Below, in pieces: positions 11,370 to 22,228 of a DNA stretch of 64,000 bases. The DNA comes from Bradysia coprophila (taxonomy: Eukaryota; Arthropoda; Insecta; Diptera; Sciaridae). Location of the stretch: positions 3,844,001-3,908,000 of the forward strand of contig NC_050735.1 in assembly GCF_014529535.1 (NCBI RefSeq), in the 5' to 3' direction. The notes below the pieces were generated by a model. It was not told the DNA's origin. It worked only from the letters and a program-made list of their open reading frames with translations, and did not search any database. The first letter of the stretch is position 1, and each line of letters starts with the position of its first letter. Position numbers and translations under genes: made by a program.

Positions 11370-12572
11370 ATGGAATTAATTGCATTGGTACCAAGATTAA
11401 AGGTTCTGTATAGGCGGATCCTTTCAAACAAAGTAGTGAAATGGAATTGGAGAGTGGTGGTCATCAGTTTAATTGTAAATTTGATTTCCTTTACTTCGTA
11501 TTAGACAAGTTTCACAATATTTTAACGTTCGTAGGCTCTCATATTTATCACCACACAATTTCTGTGCAAAGACCATCTACCAGCTCGTCGACCGAAAACG
11601 AAAATCACTTTTGTGAACAAAGATTTGTGCGCTTTTCCCGCAGAACATAATAATGATGCGAGAACTGTGGTTATTATAGTGTTGTCGGCACGGAATCACT
11701 TCGACCGAAGGAACTTAATACGCCAAACGTATGGCTCTGTTCGAAAGGCATTCAATGTGCAAGTGTTGGGTGTAGTCTTTATGTTGGGAAATTTTGATGC
11801 ACCCGGAAGCGATGTAACTGATGACAACAAACTACAAGAAGAGAGGAATCGATTTGGCGACATAGTCGTAGGAGACTTTGTCGACTGTTATAGAAATCTA
11901 ACACTCAAAACCATTATGGCCTACGAGTGGATAACGTCTTATTGTAGAACCGCTCAGATTGTGGTAAAGACCGACGATGATGTCTTCGTGAATATATTTG
12001 AACTAACAAGGGAATTGGATTCATGGTCACCAACTGAAGTCGTATCATCGAACATTCGTTGCATGGTAGACAGAAACGAAAAAACAGTCAAGGATAAAAA
12101 TAGCGCATATTATGCTTCACCTATAGATTTTCCGACCGGCATATTTCCAAATCATTGTGAAGGTCTCGGTTACGTCACATCGATTGGTGTCATCGATCGG
12201 ATATTAGATGCAATTCGAAAGTCATTTCCGGGAAGGGTTTGTACTCATGAAGATGTATTCATGACTGGTGTGGTACCACTGCACATCAATTCAAATTCGA
12301 ATTATTTCTGGCGAAAACCTGAACCCATTGAACTAGTCAATAGAAAAAAGGCGTGGAGAAGCATAGATTTACAAGATGGCAGAGGGGATGAGGACTATTT
12401 TCTGAGAAATCTCATCAAAAGTACGTCAATCGACGCTGATAGTTTGCAGAAGTTTCGTATATGGTACGACAAAAAAATATTCTATTTAATTACTCATTCA
12501 GATGATTTCAGTGATCAATACGTTCGACTATGGAAAATTGTAAGCGCGGCATCTGAAACAGATATTCTATAA
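11370..12572 (+). CDS. Beta-1,3-galactosyltransferase-like protein, GT31 (copy B)
   Basis: Exons 11370-11474 and 11535-12572 flank a 60-nt intron (GTAAAT...CGTAG) at exactly the same codon as in copy A, giving 380 residues. The first exon plus the start of the second encode a cytoplasmic tail and a membrane anchor near residues 27-46. The catalytic domain carries NLIRQTYG, FMLGN, a DFVDCYRNLTLKT block, the DDD triad at 182-184 in KTDDDVFVN and EDVFMTG. All hallmark residues of the family are intact, so both copies look functional. The C-terminal third differs most from copy A (about residues 290-380), where acceptor preference could differ; that is inference. I saw no canonical AATAAA close to the stop. 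The gene was duplicated together with its promoter. Confidence 0.87.
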
Positions 12573-13170
12573 GAAATTGTACTCCTATTTATAAGAAAAA
12601 GATTTTTTTTAAGTTGAATAGTAAAAATTCTCATTAAGATCGGCTTCGTTTTCTTCAATGTATTCGCAATCACGTTTGTTGAGTGTTTAACCTTTTACGC
12701 ACGGCTATATCATCACCATAAATATATCTTGGTAGATTAGGCTGTGACTTGTGACCTGAATTACCTAAAATCTAAATATGACCTTAAATTACGACCCAAA
12801 ATTTTTTGAAGTTGACCTGGAACTTTTTTGTAAATAACTTCTTCTTACGCTACGTTGTATGAACCAAAGCACTAAAGCAGACAAGCTTTTTTCAGATTAA
12901 CGTAAATTCGGACCAACTGCAAAAATGTTCATCAGGTAGTTTCAGGTTTATCTTAACAATGACCTGAAAATTCAGGTCAGGTCAAACAGATGTTTGTTAA
13001 ATGTACCATGTGTGACATACTTTTCACAACAGGCCACGGTTTCGAAACCTGTACTGCTGCTCTCTGTCGAACTACTAAGGACTAAAAACGCTTGTTGCAA
13101 CAAAACTGTTTTTTCAGCGCAAGAGGAGAGCCTAACGAAGATCCGGAACCACAATACAGACCTTTCATAG
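12573..13170. repeat. Intergenic with CAGGT/ACCTG-rich repeat, copy 2
   Basis: From about 12740 to 12990 there are many GACCTG/CAGGT words, ending in ttcaggtcaggtcaaacag near 12971-12989. This is the second copy of the family described at 7.35 kb. The rest shows nothing recognisable. Confidence 0.5.
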
Positions 13171-13173
13171 TCA

Positions 13174-13240
13174 TTTACATGACTAGGGATGAAAAGTAGA
13201 ATTTTTGTTGTGAATTTTGTTACCCGAGGTCAATAAATAC
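13174..13240. repeat. Partial copy of the 'catgactagggat' family
   Basis: The words tttacatgactagggat, gaaaagt and gaggtcaataaa recur in the same order at 54501-54600. This looks like one truncated end of that dispersed inverted-repeat family. Confidence 0.45.
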
Positions 13241-13525
13241 AGATATAGGATCTGCTATCGATAGCGAAGACGAGAATAGGTGATGAGATAGCGTTCTCTT
13301 ATATAGCGAAATGTCCAAATATTGAAGTGATCGATTTTGTAATCACACACAAGGAAACATTTTACACAAATGAAGTAACAGATTTAGTGGCAATTTGGCA
13401 TGTCCGAAGTTAAGAAACCAGTTTACCTTGAGCAATGGAGCTCGAAAGAATTGATCAAAAAATAACTTTTATTCAGCAAATTACAACACAGCTGTTGACA
13501 CATTTTTTCGAAATAAGGGTACCAG

Positions 13526-13696
13526 TCGAGGGAGAAACAACAAGAGCAAGTGGGGGACAGACTGCTTTCGCCATTGGATCGAATGTAGGGAAATATGAGC
13601 GAATGAGCGAAATATGAGTTGAGAATATGAGCGAATGAATGGAGCGATGCGAATGGCGTTCGAATGCAGGATAATCCGTTGTTGTTTCCCCCTCGA
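13526..13696. mobile_element. Foldback element with tandem 'gagcgaat' core
   Basis: The ends tcgagggagaaacaacaa and ttgttgtttccccctcga are inverse copies. Between them the words atgagcg and gcgaatga repeat several times. Overlapping ORFs on both strands are explained by this repeat structure. Confidence 0.6.
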
Positions 13697-14660
13697 TAGT
13701 ACACTCAAATCAAGCACTAAATTTCGGTTTTAATTGACTCTGAGAGACAAACATTTAGTTTTCGGGCTTATTTTGAGCAGAAATATGTCATTTTTTGTCT
13801 TACATAAAAAGATTCTCTAGCAACCGCATACACCATGTTTGCGATATCAGAAGGAATGAAATCAACCAATGTCCTCTTGCAAGAGAGCTGCTTTGCTTAC
13901 GCTAATTTTGAAAACGTAAGTTTCTCTCATAAAAAATATGTTTTGATCAAACCTTGCACGGAATTATTTGAGTAATAGTCCTTGTGTCAGAAAAAATAGC
14001 TCCGTTCGCCAAAATTGTACCGAAAGAGTCTATTTTCGAAAGAAAGAAAAAACCACATTTTTCCATTACTGATCATATATGAAAAGCTCGAAAAACGTAA
14101 AGCGAGCGGATTGACAAAAGAGACTGGACTATAACGTAACTGAATCTCAAATTTATACTTCAAAGGTACGCTCATGTTGATACTACACATGCATTTTTGT
14201 TACCATTTTAAAGATGACACCAGTAGCAATCAGTGACATTTTCACAATTTTTTTTGTTGAGTTTCGAATGCAGCTTCGATAAAATTTTCGCCGAAATTGT
14301 CACAATTTTCACCGATTTTTCAACTGCTCAACTGTGGATGAATTTTAAACGCTGTTTGCCCCGAAAGAATATTTAACTTTCTAATGACATCTCACACGAC
14401 CCTGGATGTTTCGTGTACCCGGAGAAGTTTCCATTATGTTTATAAAAGGGGATGGTTTCGGTTTTCGAGCACTACCCACTGTGAGTCGAGTATTTTTTTT
14501 AGCATCTAGGGTCGAATTCGAATACCTTTCTCGGCACATATAAAATGTCCACTGGTAAATGCGTCCGATTTCGGTAGGCCTTAATATTGTGTATCTCACA
14601 CCCGTTGGTGTGAATGTCAATGGATTCGGGCTGGGACTACTTTTGGTAAGTTGCCAAGAC
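13697..14660. other. Intergenic, nothing firm
   Basis: No gene was recognised. A long minus-strand reading frame (14381-14827) runs into the hairpin described next and has no recognisable domain, so I do not call it a gene. Confidence 0.4.
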
Positions 14661-14670
14661 TTTCCACAAT

Positions 14671-14810
14671 GAATCATAAAACTTCCTGACATATTTCTGG
14701 CCAAGACATTTTTCTCCATTTGACCAAAATGAGCCATCATGGCTTCATGGTGAAAAATCGATTTAAAGAATGTCTTGGCCAGAAATATGTCAGGAAGTTT
14801 TGTGATTCTT
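14671..14810. repeat. Long hairpin, ~40-bp arms
   Basis: Arms 14671-14711 and 14769-14810 are nearly perfect inverse copies, reading cttcctgacatatttctggc in the left arm. The loop is about 57 bp. It may be the end of a foldback element; no coding role is apparent. Confidence 0.65.
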
Positions 14811-15162
14811 TGCCTTTTTTTTAGCAAAATGTGGAAAATTTCAGCAAATTTAGCAAATCATCTTTCCAAAAATAGGCCCTGCATCTGGGCAATGGTTGAC
14901 CGAAATAAAAGTCAAGTCGAAAGTTAAGATGAAATTATTTCTGTTTTATTATTTGAAAATTAGTGTGTGTTGTGTTTCTGTTTTCGTTTAAATAAAAACC
15001 TAATTAATAATAATCAAAACAACTTGTAAAAATGAGTTTTTGTTTGTTTTAAAGAAATTTCCATTAGAACGAAAATATAATGATGAAGGGTTCTAATTTT
15101 ACGCTTGGGTTGGTTGGTTGTTTTTATTATTTGAATTTTTTTTGTTTTAGAATAATTAATAA

Positions 15163-15168
15163 TTTATT
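15163..15168 (-). terminator. Polyadenylation signal for ari-1
   Basis: AATAAA on the minus strand, about 45 nt after the ari-1 stop codon. It is the first canonical signal downstream. Confidence 0.5.
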
Positions 15169-15212
15169 GTGATTTTCAATCACTCCAATAAAACAAACAA
15201 TCTCTTTTTTAT

Positions 15213-18200
15213 CTATTCTGTGTAGTCCCAACAATCTTTCTCGTAACCTTCGTGAACATGTACTAGTAGGACATTTCTCCTTTTTTCGCAGTATCTAATC
15301 GGCGTCAAGAAAAGAGAACAAAGAGAAAATCAATTAATTGCTCCTACACCAATTTCAAAAGGGAAAATTGAACAGTGAACCACTTTTGGGATTGAACGGA
15401 ATTTTTCGGGATTAAAGGGGATTTTTTTTTGGATTAAACTGAATTATTTTAGAATTAAATGGCAGGTGATCTCCTTATCGGAAAAATAATAATTCTCACT
15501 TTAGTCAGACTCACCTATATTTATCTTGAACTTTCTGTTTTATGTCAGCCAAATTCTCCGATGTAATATCTCGTTCAAGGTATTCGGACAACTTTTCTGT
15601 GGCTGTTTCCAAATCACGTTGATTATCTTCGAAGATAAGTGATTGGTTGTTCTTTCGCAGATAGTAGGCAAACACATATGTGTACATCAGCGTTTGACGG
15701 CATTGACACAATATATCGACAGCTTTCTTCAAAAATTGGACCTGCAGGTGTTGTGTGGAACAAACGAAAAAAGAAAATTTGAATTCCTTCTGCCACAATT
15801 TCTAAGCATCAAATTAGACAAACAGTACCTCAATCCAAGACATGTTATGCTGTTGCATTTCCTCCATTTTAGCCTTTATTGCTGCATATAATTTGTTCTC
15901 GAATCGAAGCGATTGCATGTGATTCATGTATCGATTGTAGTAGTGAAGATATCTACGGAAATCACAATTTGCGGTAAGTCAATGCCACATAAGCGATCAG
16001 TGGCTCAATTGACAGTGAAGTTAAACATTTACCTGGCTAGGGAAAATCTCATTTTCTCTTGGGCATCACGGGCTGCTCGAGCTTCGTCCTCGTCGTATCT
16101 GTTGCAGTTGTACCAAGATGAGCCATGAGGTTGCCAGGAACCCAAACACACCCAACAGAAATCGTGTTTGCAGTTTTGATTTTTACATATCTGTGGGAAT
16201 GAGATTCACGGGAAAAGCATGAGACCGAGCCAGATTTTACATGAATTTTCGGGAGGACCGTTTAACAGAGAGAACAGACGTTCAAATTTTGATTATCTTT
16301 GCCGTACAGAGCCAAAAAACGGAAGAACAATCCGCACAGTGCACAGTGAAAAATGTCTGTCTTTGTGCAAACACCTTCGAAACACTCTCATTTAATCGGT
16401 CTATCAGGACTAATTATTTGGAAATGCAGTAGTGGCGGGAATGGAAATAATGCCAAAGCGGTATCCTAGTGACCTAGTTTCTGGTTGATTCCTTCGTACA
16501 ACAATTGGATATCGCTGACAAAGCACCAGAAAATGTATGGACCAGAAAGTCAGTTTTAAGTTTTTGGTTACCGGTAAATTTTGACTATGTTACCGGGAAG
16601 AAAACATTATTTCCATTCCCGGCTAGTTGGGCACGTCCTGATTTTCGAAAATTGGACATGTAGAAACCTGTTAACGACTTAAGTCGAACGATATCCCAAA
16701 GACAAGAGACAACTTACAAGCATTCCATCAGTCAAGCATCTAGACCGAAGACTTCTATTGGAAGACAAATTTATAGGAGACAACGACGAACATGTCTCTT
16801 CATTACAATGAAGGATGAAGAGTTACGTATACGTATACATGGTTGACTCAAGTTACCACACAAAAGAAAAATATTTCCTCTACGCGTTGATCTTAACCGA
16901 TTAAAATTGTTCACAACTTGATACTGTCGACGTTGTAACTTTCGATGCTTGCTCTTGCTCAACGGAAAAAATAGTATATTACTGTATAAGGGAAGGAATT
17001 TGATATTTCGTATCCAGATGAGCATCCAGAGATCCCGAGGTACTTTTACGCATCGTGATACGAAATATCAAATTATTTCCCGAGTGTAGTATGACGTTTT
17101 CCTGCACGAAGGAGAGAAAGATTTTTCCCTAGGGAGGAAAGTCCATTTTCGCTCCCTAGTAAAGGAAAAATGCAGAAAAATTTTCACGACAAAAAGTGGA
17201 TTTCAACTCACCATGTGATTACATCCGCCATCCTTCTCTATAGTAACATTACACTTTGGACATTCTTTCGTATTCGCAGCGATCCACGTGGATGTTTCCG
17301 AATCATCTGCACATTTTTTCATCCATTTCTTCAACAAGCGACATTGAACCGGATCGTGCCAATTTTCACCGCACTCAAAGCAGAAAATGTGCCCGCATTT
17401 ACATACGACGGGTCTCGATTCAACGTGCATTACCTTAATCGCGTATGTGCAATCAGCTGACGGACACCAGCGAAGCAGACGATTGCACTGTTAGTGGGGA
17501 AAAATGGTCGAGTGAAAATGTGTGTTTAATTTTCGGCTTAAATGGGACGTACCTCAACAAAACTGTTCGTTATGAGATGTTGATATTTTAGTTTCACTCT
17601 AGCGTCCGGCACAAGATTCATTACGGTGACATCATCCACAAGTATATCACAGCCGTGAGCGGCACACGCAATCGATTGACCTAATCCTTCTTCCATAATT
17701 TTTGTGGTTAGATATTCGCCCCAACATGCCGTGCAAAATTTATGACCACATTTCAATCCGGTCATCATCTAAATGCACACAAAAAATGAAAATTGTTTGT
17801 CGGACAGAGATTGTCAGTTTCACTTACGCTTGGCGGAAAAAATAGGAAACAAATTTCGCATTCTTCAGTTCCCGATTTTTTAAGCTTTGGTTTTGTAACA
17901 TTGCTGGGTTTATTGAATGGATTGATGACATGTGCTTCACGGAAGAAGCAATCTTGATCGTCATCATAATATCGTTCCATTAGCTTCTCCTTGTCCCATT
18001 TGAAATGATTGAGTAGAATTCGAGCAATTGTGCCGGGTATCTGGAATGAAATGAAATGTTTTGAATTGTCGAAGTAGGCTCAAGAACGACTTAACACATT
18101 GAAATTAATTGCGGCTTGCCAACTTTCGGCACCCTGGACTTTATTTAAATAGTCGAGGAATGCCTCCAAATAAATTTCTAAAAATCCAAAACTGAATTCT

Positions 18201-20639
18201 AGATTTTTAGAAATTTATTTGGAGGCTTTCCTCGACTATTTAAATAAAGTCCAGGGTGCCGAAAGTTGACAGGCCGCAATTATTTTTAATGCGTTAAAGC
18301 GAGAAAATGTTTCAAATAACGAACTGGAACACTCTATGTAGGTAGACCAGAAATGCATCGTATTTGAGATATGAATAATTTGTGCAGAACAGAAATTTAT
18401 TGTTTATATAGCTATTTAAACACGGAATAGGTCCGATCGAGGTCAATCAATTTAACTCGAAAATACGGTTCAAGATAGATCAATTGCACTGAAGCTGTGA
18501 CGACATAGGTATTGATGACATTCTGAAGAAACGACGAGCTCTTGGAAGAAACGTAATTTTTTCCTTGTCGCTTCCTTGCCTCTTCAAAATTTTGTAGAGG
18601 GGAACTTCCATTTGCAAAATGTTAAAAAAACAACAAATTCCTCAAGAAAAGTGGACTAGTCGTAGTTTCTTCAGAAAGTCGTCGTTATTCATGTCGTCGA
18701 ACTTCAGTAAAATGTCAGGTCAGGCTGTTGGATGTAACGTTTACACATGCAGACATGTAATGACAGACTTAAGGTGACCTGTGACCTGCCCGGTTACAGG
18801 TCAGCTTTGACCTGATTACTACATTCGATTATCAGATCAATTCATGTCGGGTAAAATTGACCATATCAAGCTCAAGTCGGAAAAGGACCAGGTACTTTCA
18901 AGACAGGTTTCAGGTAAGACTGACCTGTTCCGAATTTGAGACTCAAGGACATTTTGTGCCATAAGTGTTTCACCTTGTCAAGCTATTAAGTGCAGTCAGT
19001 AAATCTTTACTCGAGATAATGCATCACATCTTCGGATTAAGAACGGAGCCGCGCCGCAACCCTATGCTAAAACTGCTAGTCGGCATGGTAGCCCTTTCTT
19101 CTAAAATTAATGAACATTTCGAAGCTCTGAACATGGATAACAAATTGTCGCTACATTCAAGTGTTTGATGAATCTGAGCTAAGTCTATCGTGTACTAAGA
19201 CACAATAGAGTGTTATGATGAAAGAGAAAGAAATATTTTGACAAGTACCCCAAGACAACTTATAATAGTCTTCGGTCCTCTCGCTCTCAACGTAACATAT
19301 ACAGTGTTTAAGGAGAGCGAAAACCAATTAAATTTAATTGGTCTCGGGGTCAGCTGTCAAATATTCATCAATGAAAAAATAAATTGAGAGTTGAGCCCAG
19401 TTTAAATTTGTATGTGATTTCTCTCATTTTGATGTGTGACCCCGAGACCAGTTTAAACAAAGTGGTCAAAAATCGCTCTCCTTAAACACTGTATTGAAAG
19501 AGAAAGCAATATTTTGACAAGTACCCCAAGGCAAGTTATAATTAACTAGTCTTCGGTTCTCTCGCTCTGATCATAACAGTCTATAGAAACACTCTCAGCT
19601 GTCATGACAAACCCTAATAATAACAAACACACATGCCATGGTTGAGCGTTGATTCGTGATTTAATTCGTGTAAAGTAGTGCGGTCAGTTCAACTAACGAG
19701 CATTTTCTTTTTTCAATGTTTTATTGTTGGACTCACTGTCACGTTTGGCATACCGCGTGGCACATGTGTTTTAGGATTTTTGAAAAAAATTTACCTCAAA
19801 CTTTGCACACCATCAGGGTCGAAGGTCTCATAATAAGATGATGAAACCGTAAAAATGAATAATGAGATAAAGGAACCGGAAACCTTTAACTATTCGAAGG
19901 CCCTTCATTACATGAAGGGCATCAGTGTGAGTGTTCTACATAGCTACGAAATTTATATTTTAAACTCGATCCGTAACAATATGATTGAATGTAACTGTGT
20001 TACTGGTTGTTGCGCTGTGCGGTACTAAATTTAACTATTTAATGGATCATTAATCGCCAATAATACCAAAACAGAAATGTCAATTGGTTTAAAATTATCG
20101 AAAATCAAAAAACCAATTCAGTGTTGTTTGCTACAACCTTGGTGGTATATAATACGATCCCAATACATATGTGTATAAATAAATCAACACCTCATCGTTC
20201 ACACGTCAAATAATGCTATTTACGCGTTGAACAAAAGGATCCAGAATTTTGGATTCCATCACCCAAAATAAACTTTTCTTTTACGACAATATCAATCACA
20301 ACGAGACCATTTCTCGCAAAAGCGCATATGAAAATGCGAATGTAAATTTGAGCAATGAAAACAAGGAAGACCTTGAACCAAAACAATGACAAAAAAAAAT
20401 TTGTAGAAATTTTCATTTACCTCAACTACAGCAGTCACTTCCCGAATGCTATCCACCATGTGCTGGACAATTTGGTCCGTGGTCAATACTTCGAATGGAT
20501 ATTCTTCTGGTTCCGATTGCCGTTCCTTCGATATATTGCTTTCGATTTCCATTGCAAAATCATCGCCATCACTAGAGACATTTCCCGAATCGACATTCTC
20601 ATTGTCAAATGTAGAATCGTCATCCGATTCACCATCCAT
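15213..20639 (-). CDS. ari-1: Ariadne-1, RBR-type E3 ubiquitin ligase (complete, 8 exons)
   Basis: Exons in transcript order: 20639-20421, 18040-17828, 17768-17553, 17487-17212, 16190-16033, 15952-15829, 15741-15515, 15294-15213. All junctions are GT-AG and all phases agree, giving 504 residues, about the length of fly ariadne-1. An acidic N-terminus precedes a UBA-like region (about 46-96). RING1 starts at Cys134/Cys137 (CEIC) with CGHKFC at 151-156. The IBR follows, with [10 protein letters not shown] in exon 4. RING2 has C292/C295 (KECPKC) and the probable catalytic Cys305 in GGCNHM. The C-terminal helical Ariadne domain ends in CWDYTE. RBR ligases take ubiquitin from an E2 onto the RING2 cysteine and then pass it to substrate; ariadne family members work with UbcH7-type E2s and neddylated cullins (established for homologues). 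Introns 1 (2.4 kb) and 4 (1.0 kb) are the large ones, and intron 1 carries several repeats. Confidence 0.95.
16191..17211 (-). other. ari-1 intron 4
   Basis: About 1 kb between exons 4 and 5. Small ORFs on both strands have no motifs. A tttgatatttcgtatc stretch near 17000 is repeated inversely near 17055, a minor palindrome. Nothing else was recognised. Confidence 0.5.
18091..18297. mobile_element. Foldback element with ~90-bp arms in ari-1 intron 1
   Basis: Left arm about 18091-18188 and right arm about 18205-18297 are near-perfect inverse copies, including tcgaggaatgcctccaaata and gtccagggtgccgaaagttg. The spacer is under 20 bp. A diverged relative sits at 24246-24432 in a GPCR intron. The ari-1 transcript would contain a stem of about 90 bp. 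Confidence 0.8.
18505..18720. repeat. GAAGAAAC-family foldback, third copy
   Basis: The left side carries ttctgaagaaacgacgag and the right side tttcttcagaaagtcgtcg, ending in catgtcgtcgaa, the same terminal sequence as at 2.2 and 3.95 kb. The centre differs from the 2.2-4.0 kb copy. Confidence 0.55.
18700..18955. repeat. CAGGT/ACCTG-rich dispersed repeat, copy 3
   Basis: This copy has the densest set of GACCTG, CAGGTCA and CAGGT words. It includes gacaggtttcaggtaag and gacctgttccga, words also found at 26.7 kb. It adjoins the GAAGAAAC element. Confidence 0.5.
19215..19590. repeat. Pair of ~85-bp direct repeats flanking a MITE
   Basis: Segments 19215-19295 and 19494-19585 share gaaagagaaag, atattttgacaagtacccca and gtcttcgg..ctctcgctct. 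A third, partial copy of the tail is at about 7822-7870 beside the GT31 genes. The MITE at 19302-19491 lies between the two copies. Confidence 0.6.
19302..19491. mobile_element. 190-bp MITE with TA target-site duplication
   Basis: The ends CAGTGTTTAAGGAGAGCG and CGCTCTCCTTAAACACTG are perfect inverse copies and are flanked on both sides by TA. Subterminal regions also pair (ggtctcggggtca with tgaccccgagacc). TA duplication points to the Tc1/mariner superfamily; no transposase is present. Confidence 0.8.
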
Positions 20640-20900
20640 TATCCCGTTTACGTTACTAGTTCGTCCTTTCAACAATCGTAATTTATTGTTTATCGTGTCA
20701 AGGATTTCGATTCGAAAACTAATTTAATTATCGCAAAACTTGCAATTTTGAATTTTTGATTTCTCGACTAAAAAAATTCGACTTTGACGTTCTTTTTCTT
20801 CTTTTTTTTTATTGAAATGGTGCCAACATAAGGGCTTGATTGGAAATGAGTTTTTTTTTGTTTTTCGTTTTCGTTCTAATGTTTTAGTACTTGTAGTACA
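20421..20900. other. ari-1 exon 1 and upstream flank
   Basis: The ari-1 start codon is at 20639-20637. Upstream on the minus strand (20640-20900) I see no TATA box at a convincing position. Several ORFs here on the plus strand are antisense shadows of the exon. Confidence 0.4.
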
Positions 20901-21119
20901 TAACCCAAATTCATTTTGTACTAGATCGGTGACAGAGACATAACACCACCGCCTTTATTTGAAAATATAATTTATGTTGTCTTGAGTCAGGCATGATAGT
21001 GAACTTGTCTGTCTCCCTAGGACTCCAGCACTAGTCTTTATTCCAATACATTCTACATTCTACACAGTAATTACAGAACGGGAAAATTAAAAAGAAAAAG
21101 AAAAAGAAGAATAATTTGA

Positions 21120-22228
21120 TCAATGCAGATGGTAAATTTTGACACTTTTCGGAATGCTAGCGTTGACAGACATTGCCTTTCTTCCCCGCTGAATATCCAG
21201 TGAAATCCTTTCGAACAAATAATGTCTCGCCTTTGCTTCGCCTATAAGTCTAGTCAGGTTTGAGTCAATCTTGTTGAGTAAATTTATAGTTTCCTTCGCC
21301 CATGGACCGAATGTCTTCACCCCTGATGGCGACGAAATGGTAATTTGTCTTTATCAATGAATATTTGGAGAGATTTCGAGCGACAGCACTTTCTGAGGTC
21401 ATTCCAAGCGTTTTGATTCGGCCAGACAAGTTAGAAACGCCAAGTGAATCCGCGCAGGTCGCATCCCAAACAATATAATTCAGTTGGCTCAAGCAAGGAT
21501 GGCGGCATGTTGATTGTTCCCAAACCTTGATGCAATGTTCGGTTCAACTCGGCTTGGCAGAAGTATTTTCCCGGACTCTTTTTGCAATGAATACCGTGCC
21601 TTCCCAATTCGTCTACAGCTTTGCCTCACACACATTCGAACGGATGACAAATTTTTTATCCGAGACTTAGGCCAATACATATTCGCATCACATCATTTTT
21701 CAGAAATTTGTTAATATTCGGGCTAGAAAAAACGTTCAGCCAGGCTCCTGACGGTGTATGGTAATCTGGCACACAGTGCTAAGACACCACACTTTTCAAC
21801 TATGTAAAAGATGAACTCGAACAAAATTTTCCGTTACCAAAATTTCGTAAAAAAGAACGTAAGTTGATGACAGGGACATCTTGTTTTGCAACATTTCAGG
21901 CTTGATTCCACTTGTTCAATGCTTCCATCAGGTAGGGGATATTTGACTCGTTGTCCTGTTAGGTTAGTGTAGACGCGATGTCTTGCATTCCATACGCTGG
22001 GATAAAGGTGAACGAACGAATACCTAAACCACCAAAGTCCACTGAATCCATTGTGTTTCGCTCAGCTGCACGTTGATTATGTGTTCCTATGCCGACTTCA
22101 GCTGCATGTCCATATCTTGTAGCAAAGCAGCAAATTTCCAAAGCGGGGATCATCTGAGCAAGTACACTAATTTCGGTATCCCATGTATTTAGTCTCTCTG
22201 ATATTAGTTTTCTATTAGTTTTTGGCAA
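21120..22228 (-). pseudogene. Decayed retroelement reverse-transcriptase ORF, C-terminal part
   Basis: In 5' to 3' order on the minus strand, three frames carry the pieces DSVDFGGLGIRSFT (about 22020), YIVWDATCADSLG (about 21480-21440), SNYHF-like KTNYHFVAI (about 21350) and TFGPWAKETINLLN followed by YLFERISLDIQRG (21315-21180). These pieces, in this order, resemble the C-terminal region after the reverse transcriptase domain of non-LTR retrotransposon proteins. Frame changes and missing stretches between them mark it as dead. No 3' poly(A) tail or target-site duplication could be defined. The precise clade is unassigned. Confidence 0.6.

Noticed and set aside
12971..12989. Ecdysone-type response element
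   Set aside because: The AGGTCA words overlap by one base (5-base period), which does not match known spaced half-site arrangements; kept only as part of a repeat family.
14381..14827. 148-codon minus-strand ORF
   Set aside because: It spans the long hairpin, has no motif, and its composition changes at the hairpin boundary.
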